Of a stretch of 8,717 nucleotides of DNA, positions 1 to 7,283 are shown piece by piece. The DNA is from an uncultured Prevotella sp. (GTDB lineage: Bacteria > Bacteroidota > Bacteroidia > Bacteroidales > Bacteroidaceae): the NCBI GenBank assembly GCA_945637645.1, contig CALZDK010000081.1:1-8717 (forward strand), in the 5' to 3' direction. Within the stretch, counting starts at the first letter, position 1, and each line of letters begins with the position of its first letter. The translations under genes and the position numbers were made by a program. The notes under the pieces are model-generated. The model had not been told where the DNA came from. It worked only from the letters and a program-made list of their open reading frames with translations, and ran no database searches.

Positions 1-1
1 G

Positions 2-520
2 CATAGCTATTACGGTTGGGGAGGCTGGTACGGATGGTACGACCCATGGTTTTACGGTTGGGGAGGCTACTATCCACACCACACTGTTATTATTGGTGGT
101 GGAGGCCATAACCACAACGTGGCATCTTCAACATTCCGTTCGCGTGGCACTGGACATAGCGTGATGGGCACTCTTCCCAGTGGGTCCAACCGTCTGTTAG
201 GCAATAACGCAACTAATCATGCGGCAAGCCGTTCTTTCTCGTCGGGAATCTCATCTCGCGATCGCCAGATAAACGGCGCACGCAATAGCTCACGCACCAC
301 TACAAGCGTTAACAACTGGTACAACAGACAGAACAACAGCAACAACACCTCCCGCAACACACGCGACTTTGGTTCTTCACGTTCCAACAGTTCCTATAAC
401 AGCGGTTCGTTTGGTGGCAGTAGCCGTAGCGGCTCGTTTGGCGGAGGTTCATTCAGCGGCGGAAGCCGTGGAGGAGGCTCTTTCAGCGGCGGCGGAGCAC
501 GTAATGGTGGAAGAAGATAA
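2..520 (+). CDS. Low-complexity Gly/Tyr/Trp- then Ser/Arg/Gly-rich protein, 5' end outside the window
   Basis: The frame is open from base 2 to the TAA at 518-520, so this is the last 172 codons of a longer gene. The GTG at 119 is an internal Val codon, since the open frame and the same amino-acid bias continue upstream of it. The visible N-terminal part is rich in Gly, Trp, Tyr and His (YGWGGWYGWYDPWF, then PHHTVIIGGGGHNHN). The middle is rich in Ser, Asn, Thr and Arg, and the tail repeats GSFGG/GSFSGG units and ends GGARNGGRR. No enzyme domain is visible. Bacteroidales genomes often carry secreted or envelope proteins with this kind of aromatic-Gly-rich C-terminal half, some annotated from composition alone as vitellogenin-like. 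The next gene, an outer-membrane barrel, starts 35 nt downstream with no terminator between, so the two are probably co-transcribed. A surface or periplasmic location is inferred; the function is unknown. Confidence 0.82.
   Translation, partial: HSYYGWGGWYGWYDPWFYGWGGYYPHHTVIIGGGGHNHNVASSTFRSRGTGHSVMGTLPSGSNRLLGNNATNHAASRSFSSGISSRDRQINGARNSSRTTTSVNNWYNRQNNSNNTSRNTRDFGSSRSNSSYNSGSFGGSSRSGSFGGGSFSGGSRGGGSFSGGGARNGGRR
10..68 (+). repeat. In-frame 42-nt-period repeat inside the Gly/Trp-rich gene
   Basis: The 17-mer TTACGGTTGGGGAGGCT occurs at 10-26 and again at 52-68. The period is 42 nt, or 14 codons, so both copies encode Y-G-W-G-G in the same frame. This is an internal coding repeat of the low-complexity protein. 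It could be a site of repeat-number variation between strains, but two copies alone do not prove that. Confidence 0.75.
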
Positions 521-555
521 GGAATATTGAAAATTGAACAAAATAAGAAAAAACA

Positions 556-2088
556 ATGAAGAAACATACAATAATGATAGCCGCTGCAATGTTGACTTTG
601 ACAGCTACGGCACAGGAAACATATCAGGACGCTACTCTTCTGCGTCCTGAGCTTAACGGAACGGCACGCTATGTGGGTATGGGTGGAGCAATGGAGGCTT
701 TGGGAGCCGACATCTCAACCATCAGCACCAACCCTGCGGGTATTGGCCTTTTCCGCCACTCCTCGGCCAACCTCTCGTTCGGAATAATCTCACAACAGGA
801 TGCACCAAAAATGGACGGAGCCGACAAAACACACGCCAGCTTCGACCAGGCGGGCTTCGTCTATAGCATGCGGACAGGACGTAACTCGTTCCTCAATTTT
901 GCGTTCAACTACACAAAGAGCCGCGACTTCAACAATATACTACATGCCTCAGGACGCGCAAACCGCAGCTCGCAAAATCAGCTCACCTACGACAAAGCTG
1001 ACAAAGAAATCATCTCTATCGAGGAAGACAAAAACGGATTCTACTCCGACAATCTCAGCAGCAATCAGGTGGACCTTCTACACATGAACTATACGCTCTA
1101 TGATCCTCAAGCCAAACCAGAATGGAGATGGGGCTACTATGAAAGCGACACCTACGACATGCTACGTCAACAGCATGGCTACATAGGGAAATACGATCTC
1201 AACGTAAGCGGCAACATTAAGGATAAAGTATATCTTGGATTGACCATAGGAATTCACGACGTACACTACAATGCATACTCCGAATATGAAGAAGTGTTTT
1301 CAGACAACTACGGCGGAGCGCTCCTTGTCGATGAACAACGCATCACTGGTACCGGATTTGATTTCAAGGCGGGAGTAATCGTACGCCCCATTGCCGAAAG
1401 TCCATTCCGATTCGGTTTCTCCGTGAGCACACCGACATTCTACGATCTGACAACGTCAAACTACACTGAGCTTCACGTGGTTGACAAAAATTCGGGACGC
1501 AATGCGCAGGGCTATATTTCCAGCGACTACGACTTCCGCCTCAACTCGCCATGGCGATTCGGCGCAAGCCTCGGTCACACCGTGGGCAACATGCTCGCCC
1601 TGGGAGTGTCATACGAGTTTGCCGACTATGGCAAGACCGACAACCGCGAAATCGACGGCTACGATATCTACGGCGGTGAAACAAGCTCAAGCGACAGGGC
1701 GATGAACTACCACACGAAGAAAACCCTCAAGGCAGTTTCCACTCTGAAAGTGGGTGCTGAACTACGTCCTGATCCAAGTTTCGCCATACGACTCGGCTTC
1801 AACTACCTGTCGCCGATGTTTGAGAAAAACGGATACAAAGATGTAACACTGAACTCTATTGGCAACTACTATTCCTCTTCCACCGACTATACCAACTGGG
1901 AAGATACCTACCGCGTGACAGCGGGTGTTGGCTACCGCATAGACAAGTTCAACATCGACCTTGCCTACCAGTACAACACCACCAACGGCTCATTCACACC
2001 CTACATGTCATTCTACGAAGCACCGGAGACGGTGAAGGTGAGCGACAAACGACATCAGGTGATGCTCACGTTGGGTTACACGTTCTAA
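556..2088 (+). CDS. FadL/OmpP1-family outer-membrane beta-barrel transporter (often annotated 'hemin receptor' in Bacteroidales)
   Basis: A 510-residue exported protein. Residues 1-19 form a signal peptide (MKK start, Ala/Met/Leu core, TATA before Q20). After it comes a block typical of Bacteroidetes OmpP1/FadL/TodX proteins: NGTARYVGMGGAMEALGADI (34-53) and the NPAG motif at 59-62. The rest alternates short amphipathic strands rich in Tyr, Phe and Gly with polar Asp/Asn/Ser turns. The last residue is Phe in LTLGYTF, the usual C-terminal signal for outer-membrane barrel insertion. The length is near the family norm. FadL proteins pass hydrophobic compounds such as fatty acids through the outer membrane; the 'hemin receptor' label is inherited annotation, and nothing here shows heme binding. 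The ATG sits after an A-rich stretch (AAATAAGAAAAAACA), normal for this phylum. The gene follows the low-complexity gene by 35 nt and ends just before a strong terminator. Family is fairly sure, substrate unknown. Confidence 0.87.
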   Translation: MKKHTIMIAAAMLTLTATAQETYQDATLLRPELNGTARYVGMGGAMEALGADISTISTNPAGIGLFRHSSANLSFGIISQQDAPKMDGADKTHASFDQAGFVYSMRTGRNSFLNFAFNYTKSRDFNNILHASGRANRSSQNQLTYDKADKEIISIEEDKNGFYSDNLSSNQVDLLHMNYTLYDPQAKPEWRWGYYESDTYDMLRQQHGYIGKYDLNVSGNIKDKVYLGLTIGIHDVHYNAYSEYEEVFSDNYGGALLVDEQRITGTGFDFKAGVIVRPIAESPFRFGFSVSTPTFYDLTTSNYTELHVVDKNSGRNAQGYISSDYDFRLNSPWRFGASLGHTVGNMLALGVSYEFADYGKTDNREIDGYDIYGGETSSSDRAMNYHTKKTLKAVSTLKVGAELRPDPSFAIRLGFNYLSPMFEKNGYKDVTLNSIGNYYSSSTDYTNWEDTYRVTAGVGYRIDKFNIDLAYQYNTTNGSFTPYMSFYEAPETVKVSDKRHQVMLTLGYTF

Positions 2089-2098
2089 AAAAAAGCAT

Positions 2099-2137
2099 AA
2101 AAGGCGTAGCGTCAATTGGCGTTGCGCCTTTTTCTTT
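2099..2137 (+). terminator. Rho-independent terminator after the outer-membrane barrel gene
   Basis: The arms 2099-2111 and 2120-2132 pair over 13 bp, including two G-T wobbles, around the 8-nt loop TCAATTGG. The GC core is GGCG/CGCC, flanked by AAAA on the left and a T run on the right (2129-2133, then CTTT). It begins 10 nt after the stop codon of the barrel gene and so ends the first transcription unit. Confidence 0.88.
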
Positions 2138-2160
2138 GGTCTCCACATCTCATAAGAAAG

Positions 2161-2190
2161 TTGCTGGCAGTACTCTTTTTTTCACCTTTG
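2161..2190 (+). promoter_or_regulatory. Candidate upstream promoter for the beta-galactosidase unit
   Basis: TTG at 2161-2163 lies 19 nt before CACCTTTG at 2183-2190, followed by C. The established Bacteroidetes consensus is TTG (-33) and TAnnTTTG (-7); this site has one mismatch in the -7 box (CA instead of TA). The predicted start lies near 2197, giving a leader of about 100 nt that runs through the second promoter candidate. It is the weaker of the two by consensus. Confidence 0.45.
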
Positions 2191-2213
2191 CAAAAAATAG
2201 TTTGGAAAAAACA

Positions 2214-2243
2214 TTGCGGATATGAAATAATTTATTAATTTTG
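2214..2243 (+). promoter_or_regulatory. Candidate main promoter for the beta-galactosidase unit
   Basis: TTG at 2214-2216 lies 19 nt before TAATTTTG at 2236-2243, a full match to the Bacteroidetes -7 box TAnnTTTG. The predicted start is near 2250, leaving a leader of about 47 nt before the ATG at 2297. The leader is AT-rich and has no Shine-Dalgarno sequence, as is usual in this phylum. This site may also serve the cyd genes by read-through. Confidence 0.62.
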
Positions 2244-2296
2244 CAGCAATAATTAAAAACTCTATAAGAATACATACAATTATTCAAATAGCATTT

Positions 2297-5200
2297 ATGA
2301 AAACAAACAAAAAACTATTCATTACCGCCATTTGCGGACTCTTTGCTCTTGCCGACGCAATGGCACAGAAACCCATGGCATGGAACACACCCGAACTAAA
2401 CCAGCAAAACCGCGAAGAGCGTCGCGACAACTTCTTCGCCTTCGAGAACAAGTCTCTCGCCGAGAAGGGCGACAAGGCCGCATCCGCACGTTTCCTCTCT
2501 ATGGAGGGTATGTGGAAGTTCAATTTCGTAAAAAACTACTACGACCGTCCAAAGGACTTCTTCAAGACGCAGTTCGATGACTCCCAATGGGTGGAGTTTC
2601 CCGTACCGGGACTATTCGAGATAAACGGCTACGGCGACCGCATCTACCGCAACGTAGGCTACTCCTGGGCAACGACCTTCAAGAGCGAACCTCCCTACAT
2701 CGGAGAACTCGACAACTACTGCGGTTCCTACCGCCGCGAGTTCACGTTGCCTGAGCAGTGGCAGGGACAGGACGTGTTCTTTCATGTGGGCTCGGCAACG
2801 AGCAACCTCACGCTGTGGGTCAACGGCAAGTATGTGGGCTATAGCGAGGACTCAAAGATTGCCGCCGAGTTCAACATCACAAAATACCTGAAGAAGGGAA
2901 AGAACCTCATCGCCATGCAAGTGATGCGTTGGTGCGACGGATCATACCTTGAGGATCAGGACTTCTGGCGCTTTACTGGAATAGCACGCGAAGTGTATCT
3001 CTACTCTCGCGAAAAGACACGCATAAAGGACATTGTGCTCAATGCCGGCCTCACCGAAAACTACACCAAGGGACAACTCTCCTTTGAATTGCCTCTTACA
3101 GGCGACAAACATGCCACTGTGGAACTGACACTTAAGGATGCAGAGGGCAAGACAGTGGAAAACGTGACACTGCCCCAAATGTCACCCTGTCCGAAAGGCG
3201 TGATAGAGGTGAAAGACGTGAAGGCATGGACCGCTGAGACACCTTATCTTTATACACTGGACATCACACTCCGCAACGGCGGAAAGGAAGTGGAGACAGT
3301 GAGCAAGAAAGTGGGTTTCAGAAATGTTGAGATAAAGGGCGGACAGATGCTCGTCAACGGAAAGGCTGTGCTTATAAAGGGAGCCGACCGCCACGAGCTC
3401 GACCCCGACTTTGGCTATGTGGTAAGCGTGGAGCGCATGATTCAAGACATCAAGATCATGAAGCAGCTCAACATCAACGCCGTGCGCACCTGCCACTATC
3501 CCGACGACCCGCGCTGGTACGACCTCTGCGACAAGTATGGACTCTATGTCACTGCCGAGGCAAACATCGAGTCGCACGGAATGGGCTACGACGATGCCAC
3601 GCTGGCAAAGAACCCACGCTTCGAACTGGCACACATGGAACGCAACCAGGCAAACGTGCTCACGCTGCGCAACCATCCCTCCATCGTGGTGTGGAGCCTT
3701 GGCAATGAGGCTGGCTATGGAGTGAACTTCGAGCGTGCCTACGACTGGGTGAAAGCTACTGACAAGACTCGCCCATGCCAGTACGAGCAGGCACGTCAAA
3801 ACGGCAAGACCGACATTTTCTGCCCAATGTACTATGGCTATGAGGGCTGTGAAAAATACTCCAAGGGCGACAATCCACGTCCGCTCATACAGTGCGAGTA
3901 TGCCCACGCCATGGGCAACTCCATGGGAGGATTCAAGGAATATTGGGATCTGATACGCAAATATCCGAAATATCAAGGAGGCTACATCTGGGACTTTGTT
4001 GACCAAGGATTGCGCGACAAGAGCCGAACAACCGGACGCACCATCTTCACCTATGGTGGCGACTACGGACGCTATCCTGCCAGCGACTACAACTTCAACT
4101 GCAACGGAATCATCGCCCCCGACCGCCGACTAAACCCACATGCTCACGAGGTGGCTTACTATTACCAGAACCTCTGGGTGGAGAACGTGGATGCCGCTGC
4201 GGGAAAATTCACGGTTTATAACGAAAACTTCTTCCGAAACACCGACTATGCGGTGCTCGACATCAGTGTAAACATCGACGGAAAGCCATGCTACAGTGAA
4301 AGCAACTGCAATATCGACGGCATAGCACCACAGCAGCGCAAGACTTTAGCGATGCCCCTGGTGGCAAAGAAGATAGCGGAACTTGCGGGACAGAACCCAC
4401 AGGCTGAGATAACTCTGCAATTCTATTTCAAGTCTAAAAATGGCGAGCCGCTTGTTGATAAAGGACAAACACTGGCGAAATATCAGACTGTGGTACGCCC
4501 CTACTCTTTCCCCAACCTCGACACCACGGTGGAGGGTACACTGCCTATACTCACCGAGACAGAGGCTTTCATAAAGATGGAGGCAGGCGGAATGGCAGTA
4601 ACCATTGGCAAGTGGTCGGGCATGATAGACTATCTCGACGTTAACGGCAAGGAGATGCTCGTGGAGCGCGAGTCGGTTACTCCGGAGTTCTGGCGCGCAC
4701 CTACTGACAACGACTACGGCGCACAGCTCCAACGCCACTTCGCCCCATGGAAAGAGCCAGGTCTGAAGGTGAAAGACATTTGCCACGAGACCGAGGGCAA
4801 CAACCGCATTGTGAAGGTGGAATTTGAGATGGAGAAGGTGAAGGGCGACCTTAAGCTTATCTACACTCTGCGCCCCGACGGCACACTCGTTGTAGAGCAA
4901 GACTTCGATGCCGACAAGACGGAGGAGAAGGGTCCTGAGATGTTCCGCTTCGGCATGCAACTCCAGATGCCTGAACGCTTCAATAGCATAGAGTATTACG
5001 GACGCGGACCCGTAGAGAACTATTCCGACCGCTACTCAAGCGAGTTCATTGGCAAGTATGAGGCACGCGTGGCTGACGAGTACTTCGAGTACATACGTCC
5101 GCAAGAGAGCGGCAACCACACCGACGTGCGTTCCTTCTCTGTGATAGACAAACAGACAGGCGAAGGCTTGACCTTCGAGAGCGACGCACCTATGCAGTGT

Positions 5201-5431
5201 TCGGCACTCAACTACCTCACCGAGGACCTCGACGACGGCATGGATAAAAATAAGAAATGGGGACGCCACAGCGGTGACCTCGTTCCCCGTCAGCTCACCC
5301 AAGTTCACGTGCAGAAGCGCCAGATAGGCCTTGCCTGCGTAAACAGCTGGGGCGCATGGCCTCTCGAGCAGTATCGTCTGCCCTACAAGGACTACAACTT
5401 CAAGTTTGTGATAAAGCAATTCGGGAAGTAG
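2297..5431 (+). CDS. Exported LacZ-like beta-galactosidase, glycoside hydrolase family 2
   Basis: A 1044-residue enzyme with the five-domain LacZ layout: jelly-roll sugar-binding domain (about 50-235), Ig-like domain (about 237-345), TIM-barrel catalytic domain (about 347-640), a second beta-sandwich, and the large C-terminal beta domain (about 765-1040). Residues 1-23 form a type I signal peptide (MKTNKK, hydrophobic core, AMA before Q24), unlike cytoplasmic E. coli LacZ (1023-1024 aa), so a periplasmic location is likely. E471 in WSLGNEAGYG is the acid/base and E534 in IQCEYAHAMGNS the nucleophile (LacZ E461 and E537). Also kept are D214 in DGSYLEDQD (LacZ D201), GADRHE, CHYPDD, EANIESHG and W565 in GGYIWDFVDQ. 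It should release terminal beta-galactose from lactose or plant or host glycans; the natural substrate cannot be read from sequence, and no SusC/SusD genes are nearby. Two promoter candidates precede it. Only 16 nt separate it from the next gene. Confidence 0.95.
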   Translation: MKTNKKLFITAICGLFALADAMAQKPMAWNTPELNQQNREERRDNFFAFENKSLAEKGDKAASARFLSMEGMWKFNFVKNYYDRPKDFFKTQFDDSQWVEFPVPGLFEINGYGDRIYRNVGYSWATTFKSEPPYIGELDNYCGSYRREFTLPEQWQGQDVFFHVGSATSNLTLWVNGKYVGYSEDSKIAAEFNITKYLKKGKNLIAMQVMRWCDGSYLEDQDFWRFTGIAREVYLYSREKTRIKDIVLNAGLTENYTKGQLSFELPLTGDKHATVELTLKDAEGKTVENVTLPQMSPCPKGVIEVKDVKAWTAETPYLYTLDITLRNGGKEVETVSKKVGFRNVEIKGGQMLVNGKAVLIKGADRHELDPDFGYVVSVERMIQDIKIMKQLNINAVRTCHYPDDPRWYDLCDKYGLYVTAEANIESHGMGYDDATLAKNPRFELAHMERNQANVLTLRNHPSIVVWSLGNEAGYGVNFERAYDWVKATDKTRPCQYEQARQNGKTDIFCPMYYGYEGCEKYSKGDNPRPLIQCEYAHAMGNSMGGFKEYWDLIRKYPKYQGGYIWDFVDQGLRDKSRTTGRTIFTYGGDYGRYPASDYNFNCNGIIAPDRRLNPHAHEVAYYYQNLWVENVDAAAGKFTVYNENFFRNTDYAVLDISVNIDGKPCYSESNCNIDGIAPQQRKTLAMPLVAKKIAELAGQNPQAEITLQFYFKSKNGEPLVDKGQTLAKYQTVVRPYSFPNLDTTVEGTLPILTETEAFIKMEAGGMAVTIGKWSGMIDYLDVNGKEMLVERESVTPEFWRAPTDNDYGAQLQRHFAPWKEPGLKVKDICHETEGNNRIVKVEFEMEKVKGDLKLIYTLRPDGTLVVEQDFDADKTEEKGPEMFRFGMQLQMPERFNSIEYYGRGPVENYSDRYSSEFIGKYEARVADEYFEYIRPQESGNHTDVRSFSVIDKQTGEGLTFESDAPMQCSALNYLTEDLDDGMDKNKKWGRHSGDLVPRQLTQVHVQKRQIGLACVNSWGAWPLEQYRLPYKDYNFKFVIKQFGK

Positions 5432-5434
5432 AGA

Positions 5435-5460
5435 GATAAAGAGAACTATGATAAAGAGAA
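5435..5460 (+). repeat. 11-nt direct repeat spanning the start codon of the small membrane protein gene
   Basis: GATAAAGAGAA occurs at 5435-5445 and 5450-5460, 15 nt apart. The second copy begins with the G of the ATG at 5448-5450 and encodes the first residues (MIKR). The first copy fills most of the 16-nt gap after the beta-galactosidase stop. It looks like a local duplication; no function is evident. Confidence 0.7.
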
Positions 5461-5648
5461 TTTTCCGTTTCTATGTCGAGGGCTTCCGCAACATGAGGCT
5501 CGGGAAGCTGCTATGGATGGTTATACTGGTGAAGCTGTTCATCATTTTTGCCATCCTCAAGGTGTTCTTCTTCCACGACCACATCGGCGAGAATGCCGAG
5601 AAAGGTCACGAGGTGGAATTTGTAGCTACGGAAATACTTGGCGATTAA
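5448..5648 (+). CDS. Small single-span membrane protein, DUF4492 type, encoded directly before cydA
   Basis: A 66-residue protein. A basic N-terminal segment (MIKRIFRFYVEGFRNMRLGK) leads into one hydrophobic span at about 21-42, which carries Lys at 29 and 38 and ends FFFHD. An acidic, polar tail of about 22 residues follows (HIGENAEKGHEVEF onward). The FYVEGFRNM..GK.LW pattern and the position before cydA match what I recall of DUF4492, a family of unknown function found beside cytochrome bd genes in Bacteroidetes and some Campylobacterota. The gap to the upstream gene is 16 nt and to cydA 18 nt, with no terminator, so it should be co-transcribed with cydAB. By analogy with CydX, CydH and CydS, short single-helix proteins that pack against other bd oxidases, it may be an accessory subunit or assembly factor. 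That role is inference. It is longer than CydX (37 aa) and shows no clear similarity to it. Confidence 0.85.
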   Translation: MIKRIFRFYVEGFRNMRLGKLLWMVILVKLFIIFAILKVFFFHDHIGENAEKGHEVEFVATEILGD

Positions 5649-5666
5649 TTCTAAAACATTAATATT

Positions 5667-7283
5667 ATGACACAACTACTAATGAACATCGACCCGTATG
5701 CCGTGGACTGGGCAAGGGCGCAATTCGCGCTCACAGCAATCTACCACTGGCTCTTCGTGCCTCTGACACTTGGACTGGCACTCGTGATGGGAATCATGGA
5801 AACGTACTATTACCGTACGAAGAATGATTTCTGGAAACGAACCTCTATCTTCTGGCAAAAGCTATTCGGCATCAACTTCGCCATGGGTGTTGCCACGGGA
5901 ATCATCCTTGAGTTCCAGTTCGGCACCAACTGGAGTAACTACTCGTGGTTTGTGGGAGACATTTTCGGTGCGCCTCTCGCTGTGGAAGGTATCGTGGCAT
6001 TCTTCATGGAATCCACCTTCGTTGCCATAATGTTTTTCGGTTGGAACAAGGTGTCGCGCGGAGTTCATCTCGCCTCCACTTGGCTCACTGGACTTGGAGC
6101 CACATTCTCTGCATGGTGGATTCTCGTGGCAAACTCGTGGATGCAATATCCCGTTGGCTGCACCTTCAATCCCGACACCATGCGTAACGAGATGGTCTCC
6201 TTTGCGGAAGTTGCTCTCTCTCCGTTTGCTGTAAACAAGTTCTGCCACACCGTAACCTCGGCTTGGATTATCGGTGCGCTGTTCACCGTGGCTGTCAGCT
6301 GCTACTATCTGCTCCGCAAGCGTGAGAAGGAGATGGCGCTGAAGAGTCTGCGCGTGGGTTCTGGAGTGGGGCTTGTGGGCATACTCCTCGCCATGCAGAC
6401 TGGCGACGGTTCAGCCTACAATGTGGCACAGGTTCAGCCTATGAAACTTGCCGCCATGGAAGCTCTCTACAACGGTGGAACAAACCAGGGGCTGACAGCA
6501 ATAGCCCTTGTCAATCCATTCTCTCAGCCCGACTACGAAAACGAGGAGTCTCCAGCCCTGAAGATTGACATTCCCTACGCTCTCTCGTTCCTCGCCACAC
6601 GCGACATCGACGGTTTTGTGCCTGGAGTGAACGACATCCTGAAGGGTGGATACAAAAAAGCCGACGGCACCGTAGAGCCATCGGTTGACGAGAAGATTGA
6701 CCGTGGAAAGAAAGCCATCGTGGCTTTGAAGGACTACCGAAAGCTGAAGTCTGAGCTAAAGGGCAAGGAACCATCGGCAGAACAAACTGTACAGCTCTCC
6801 ACGCTAAAAGCTTCCATAGACAAGAACATGAAGTATTTCGGCTATGGTTACGTCACCGACAAGGCATCCCTTGTGCCATCCATTCCGCTCTGCTTCTATG
6901 CGTTCCGCGTGATGGTAGGTCTCGGTTCGCTGTTCCTGCTCTTCTTCGTGGTCAGCCTCTACCTCTCTTTCAAGAAAGATCTCTCTCAACCTAAGTTCAA
7001 GTGGTTCAACATTGCCGCCATCGCCCTTGTGCCATTAGGCTACATCTGTAGCGAGTCAGGCTGGCTCGTGGCAGAGTTTGGTCGTCAGCCTTGGGCTATC
7101 CAGGACCTCATGCCCACATGGGTTGGAGTGAGCAACGTGGGTTCGGGCAGCGTAGCCCTCACGTTCTTCATCTTCCTCGCCCTCTTCACCGCCTTGCTTG
7201 CCGTGGAAATAAGCATCATGCTGAAAGCAATAAAGAAAGGACCAGAGGAGAATTTAGAGTTAAAAAAAAGAGTTAAGAATTAA
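5667..7283 (+). CDS. cydA: Cytochrome bd quinol oxidase subunit I (CydA)
   Basis: A 538-residue inner-membrane subunit that holds hemes b558, b595 and d, oxidises quinol and reduces O2 to water. Landmarks match E. coli CydA with an offset of 8: H27 (E. coli H19, heme ligand) in ALTAIYHWLFVPLTLG, E107 and E115 (E99, E107) in GAPLAVEGIVAFFMEST, H194 (H186, b558 ligand), and K260 and E265 (K252, E257) in MKLAAMEA at the quinol site. M416 in FRVMVG corresponds to M393, the other b558 ligand. The E257-to-M393 interval is 136 residues in E. coli and 151 here, so the Q-loop is of the long type and about 15 residues longer. GRQPWAIQDLMPTWVGVS is also conserved. Start at 5667 follows an AT-rich stretch; an ATG at 5682 is an alternative that keeps all ligands. 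The last residues (NLELKKRVKN) are encoded by an AT-rich repeat and look like a recent addition. Confidence 0.97.
   Translation: MTQLLMNIDPYAVDWARAQFALTAIYHWLFVPLTLGLALVMGIMETYYYRTKNDFWKRTSIFWQKLFGINFAMGVATGIILEFQFGTNWSNYSWFVGDIFGAPLAVEGIVAFFMESTFVAIMFFGWNKVSRGVHLASTWLTGLGATFSAWWILVANSWMQYPVGCTFNPDTMRNEMVSFAEVALSPFAVNKFCHTVTSAWIIGALFTVAVSCYYLLRKREKEMALKSLRVGSGVGLVGILLAMQTGDGSAYNVAQVQPMKLAAMEALYNGGTNQGLTAIALVNPFSQPDYENEESPALKIDIPYALSFLATRDIDGFVPGVNDILKGGYKKADGTVEPSVDEKIDRGKKAIVALKDYRKLKSELKGKEPSAEQTVQLSTLKASIDKNMKYFGYGYVTDKASLVPSIPLCFYAFRVMVGLGSLFLLFFVVSLYLSFKKDLSQPKFKWFNIAAIALVPLGYICSESGWLVAEFGRQPWAIQDLMPTWVGVSNVGSGSVALTFFIFLALFTALLAVEISIMLKAIKKGPEENLELKKRVKN

Noticed and set aside
119..121. 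GTG at 119 as the start of the first gene
   Set aside because: The same frame is open to the window edge and encodes matching Gly/Trp/Tyr-rich sequence upstream, so the true start lies outside.
2284..2310. Lipobox at Cys13 of the beta-galactosidase signal peptide
   Set aside because: The residues before Cys13 (T-A-I) do not fit the lipobox, and a normal AMA cleavage site follows at 21-23, so a soluble exported form is more likely.
3182..4006. A 274-codon open frame on the minus strand, opposite the beta-galactosidase catalytic domain
   Set aside because: It is wholly antisense to the most conserved part of a clear GH2 gene, its translation is rich in His, Val and Ala with no recognisable domain, and it has no promoter or partner. 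Long antisense frames are expected opposite GC-rich-third-position genes.
4346..4960. A 204-codon minus-strand open frame opposite the 3' half of the beta-galactosidase gene
   Set aside because: Composition looks like a reverse-complement shadow (many His, Leu and Val), and the sense strand is fully explained by a conserved enzyme.
5401..5408. CAAGTTTG as a -7 box for a separate cyd promoter
   Set aside because: It has a mismatch in the box and no TTG at the right distance upstream, and it lies in conserved coding sequence.
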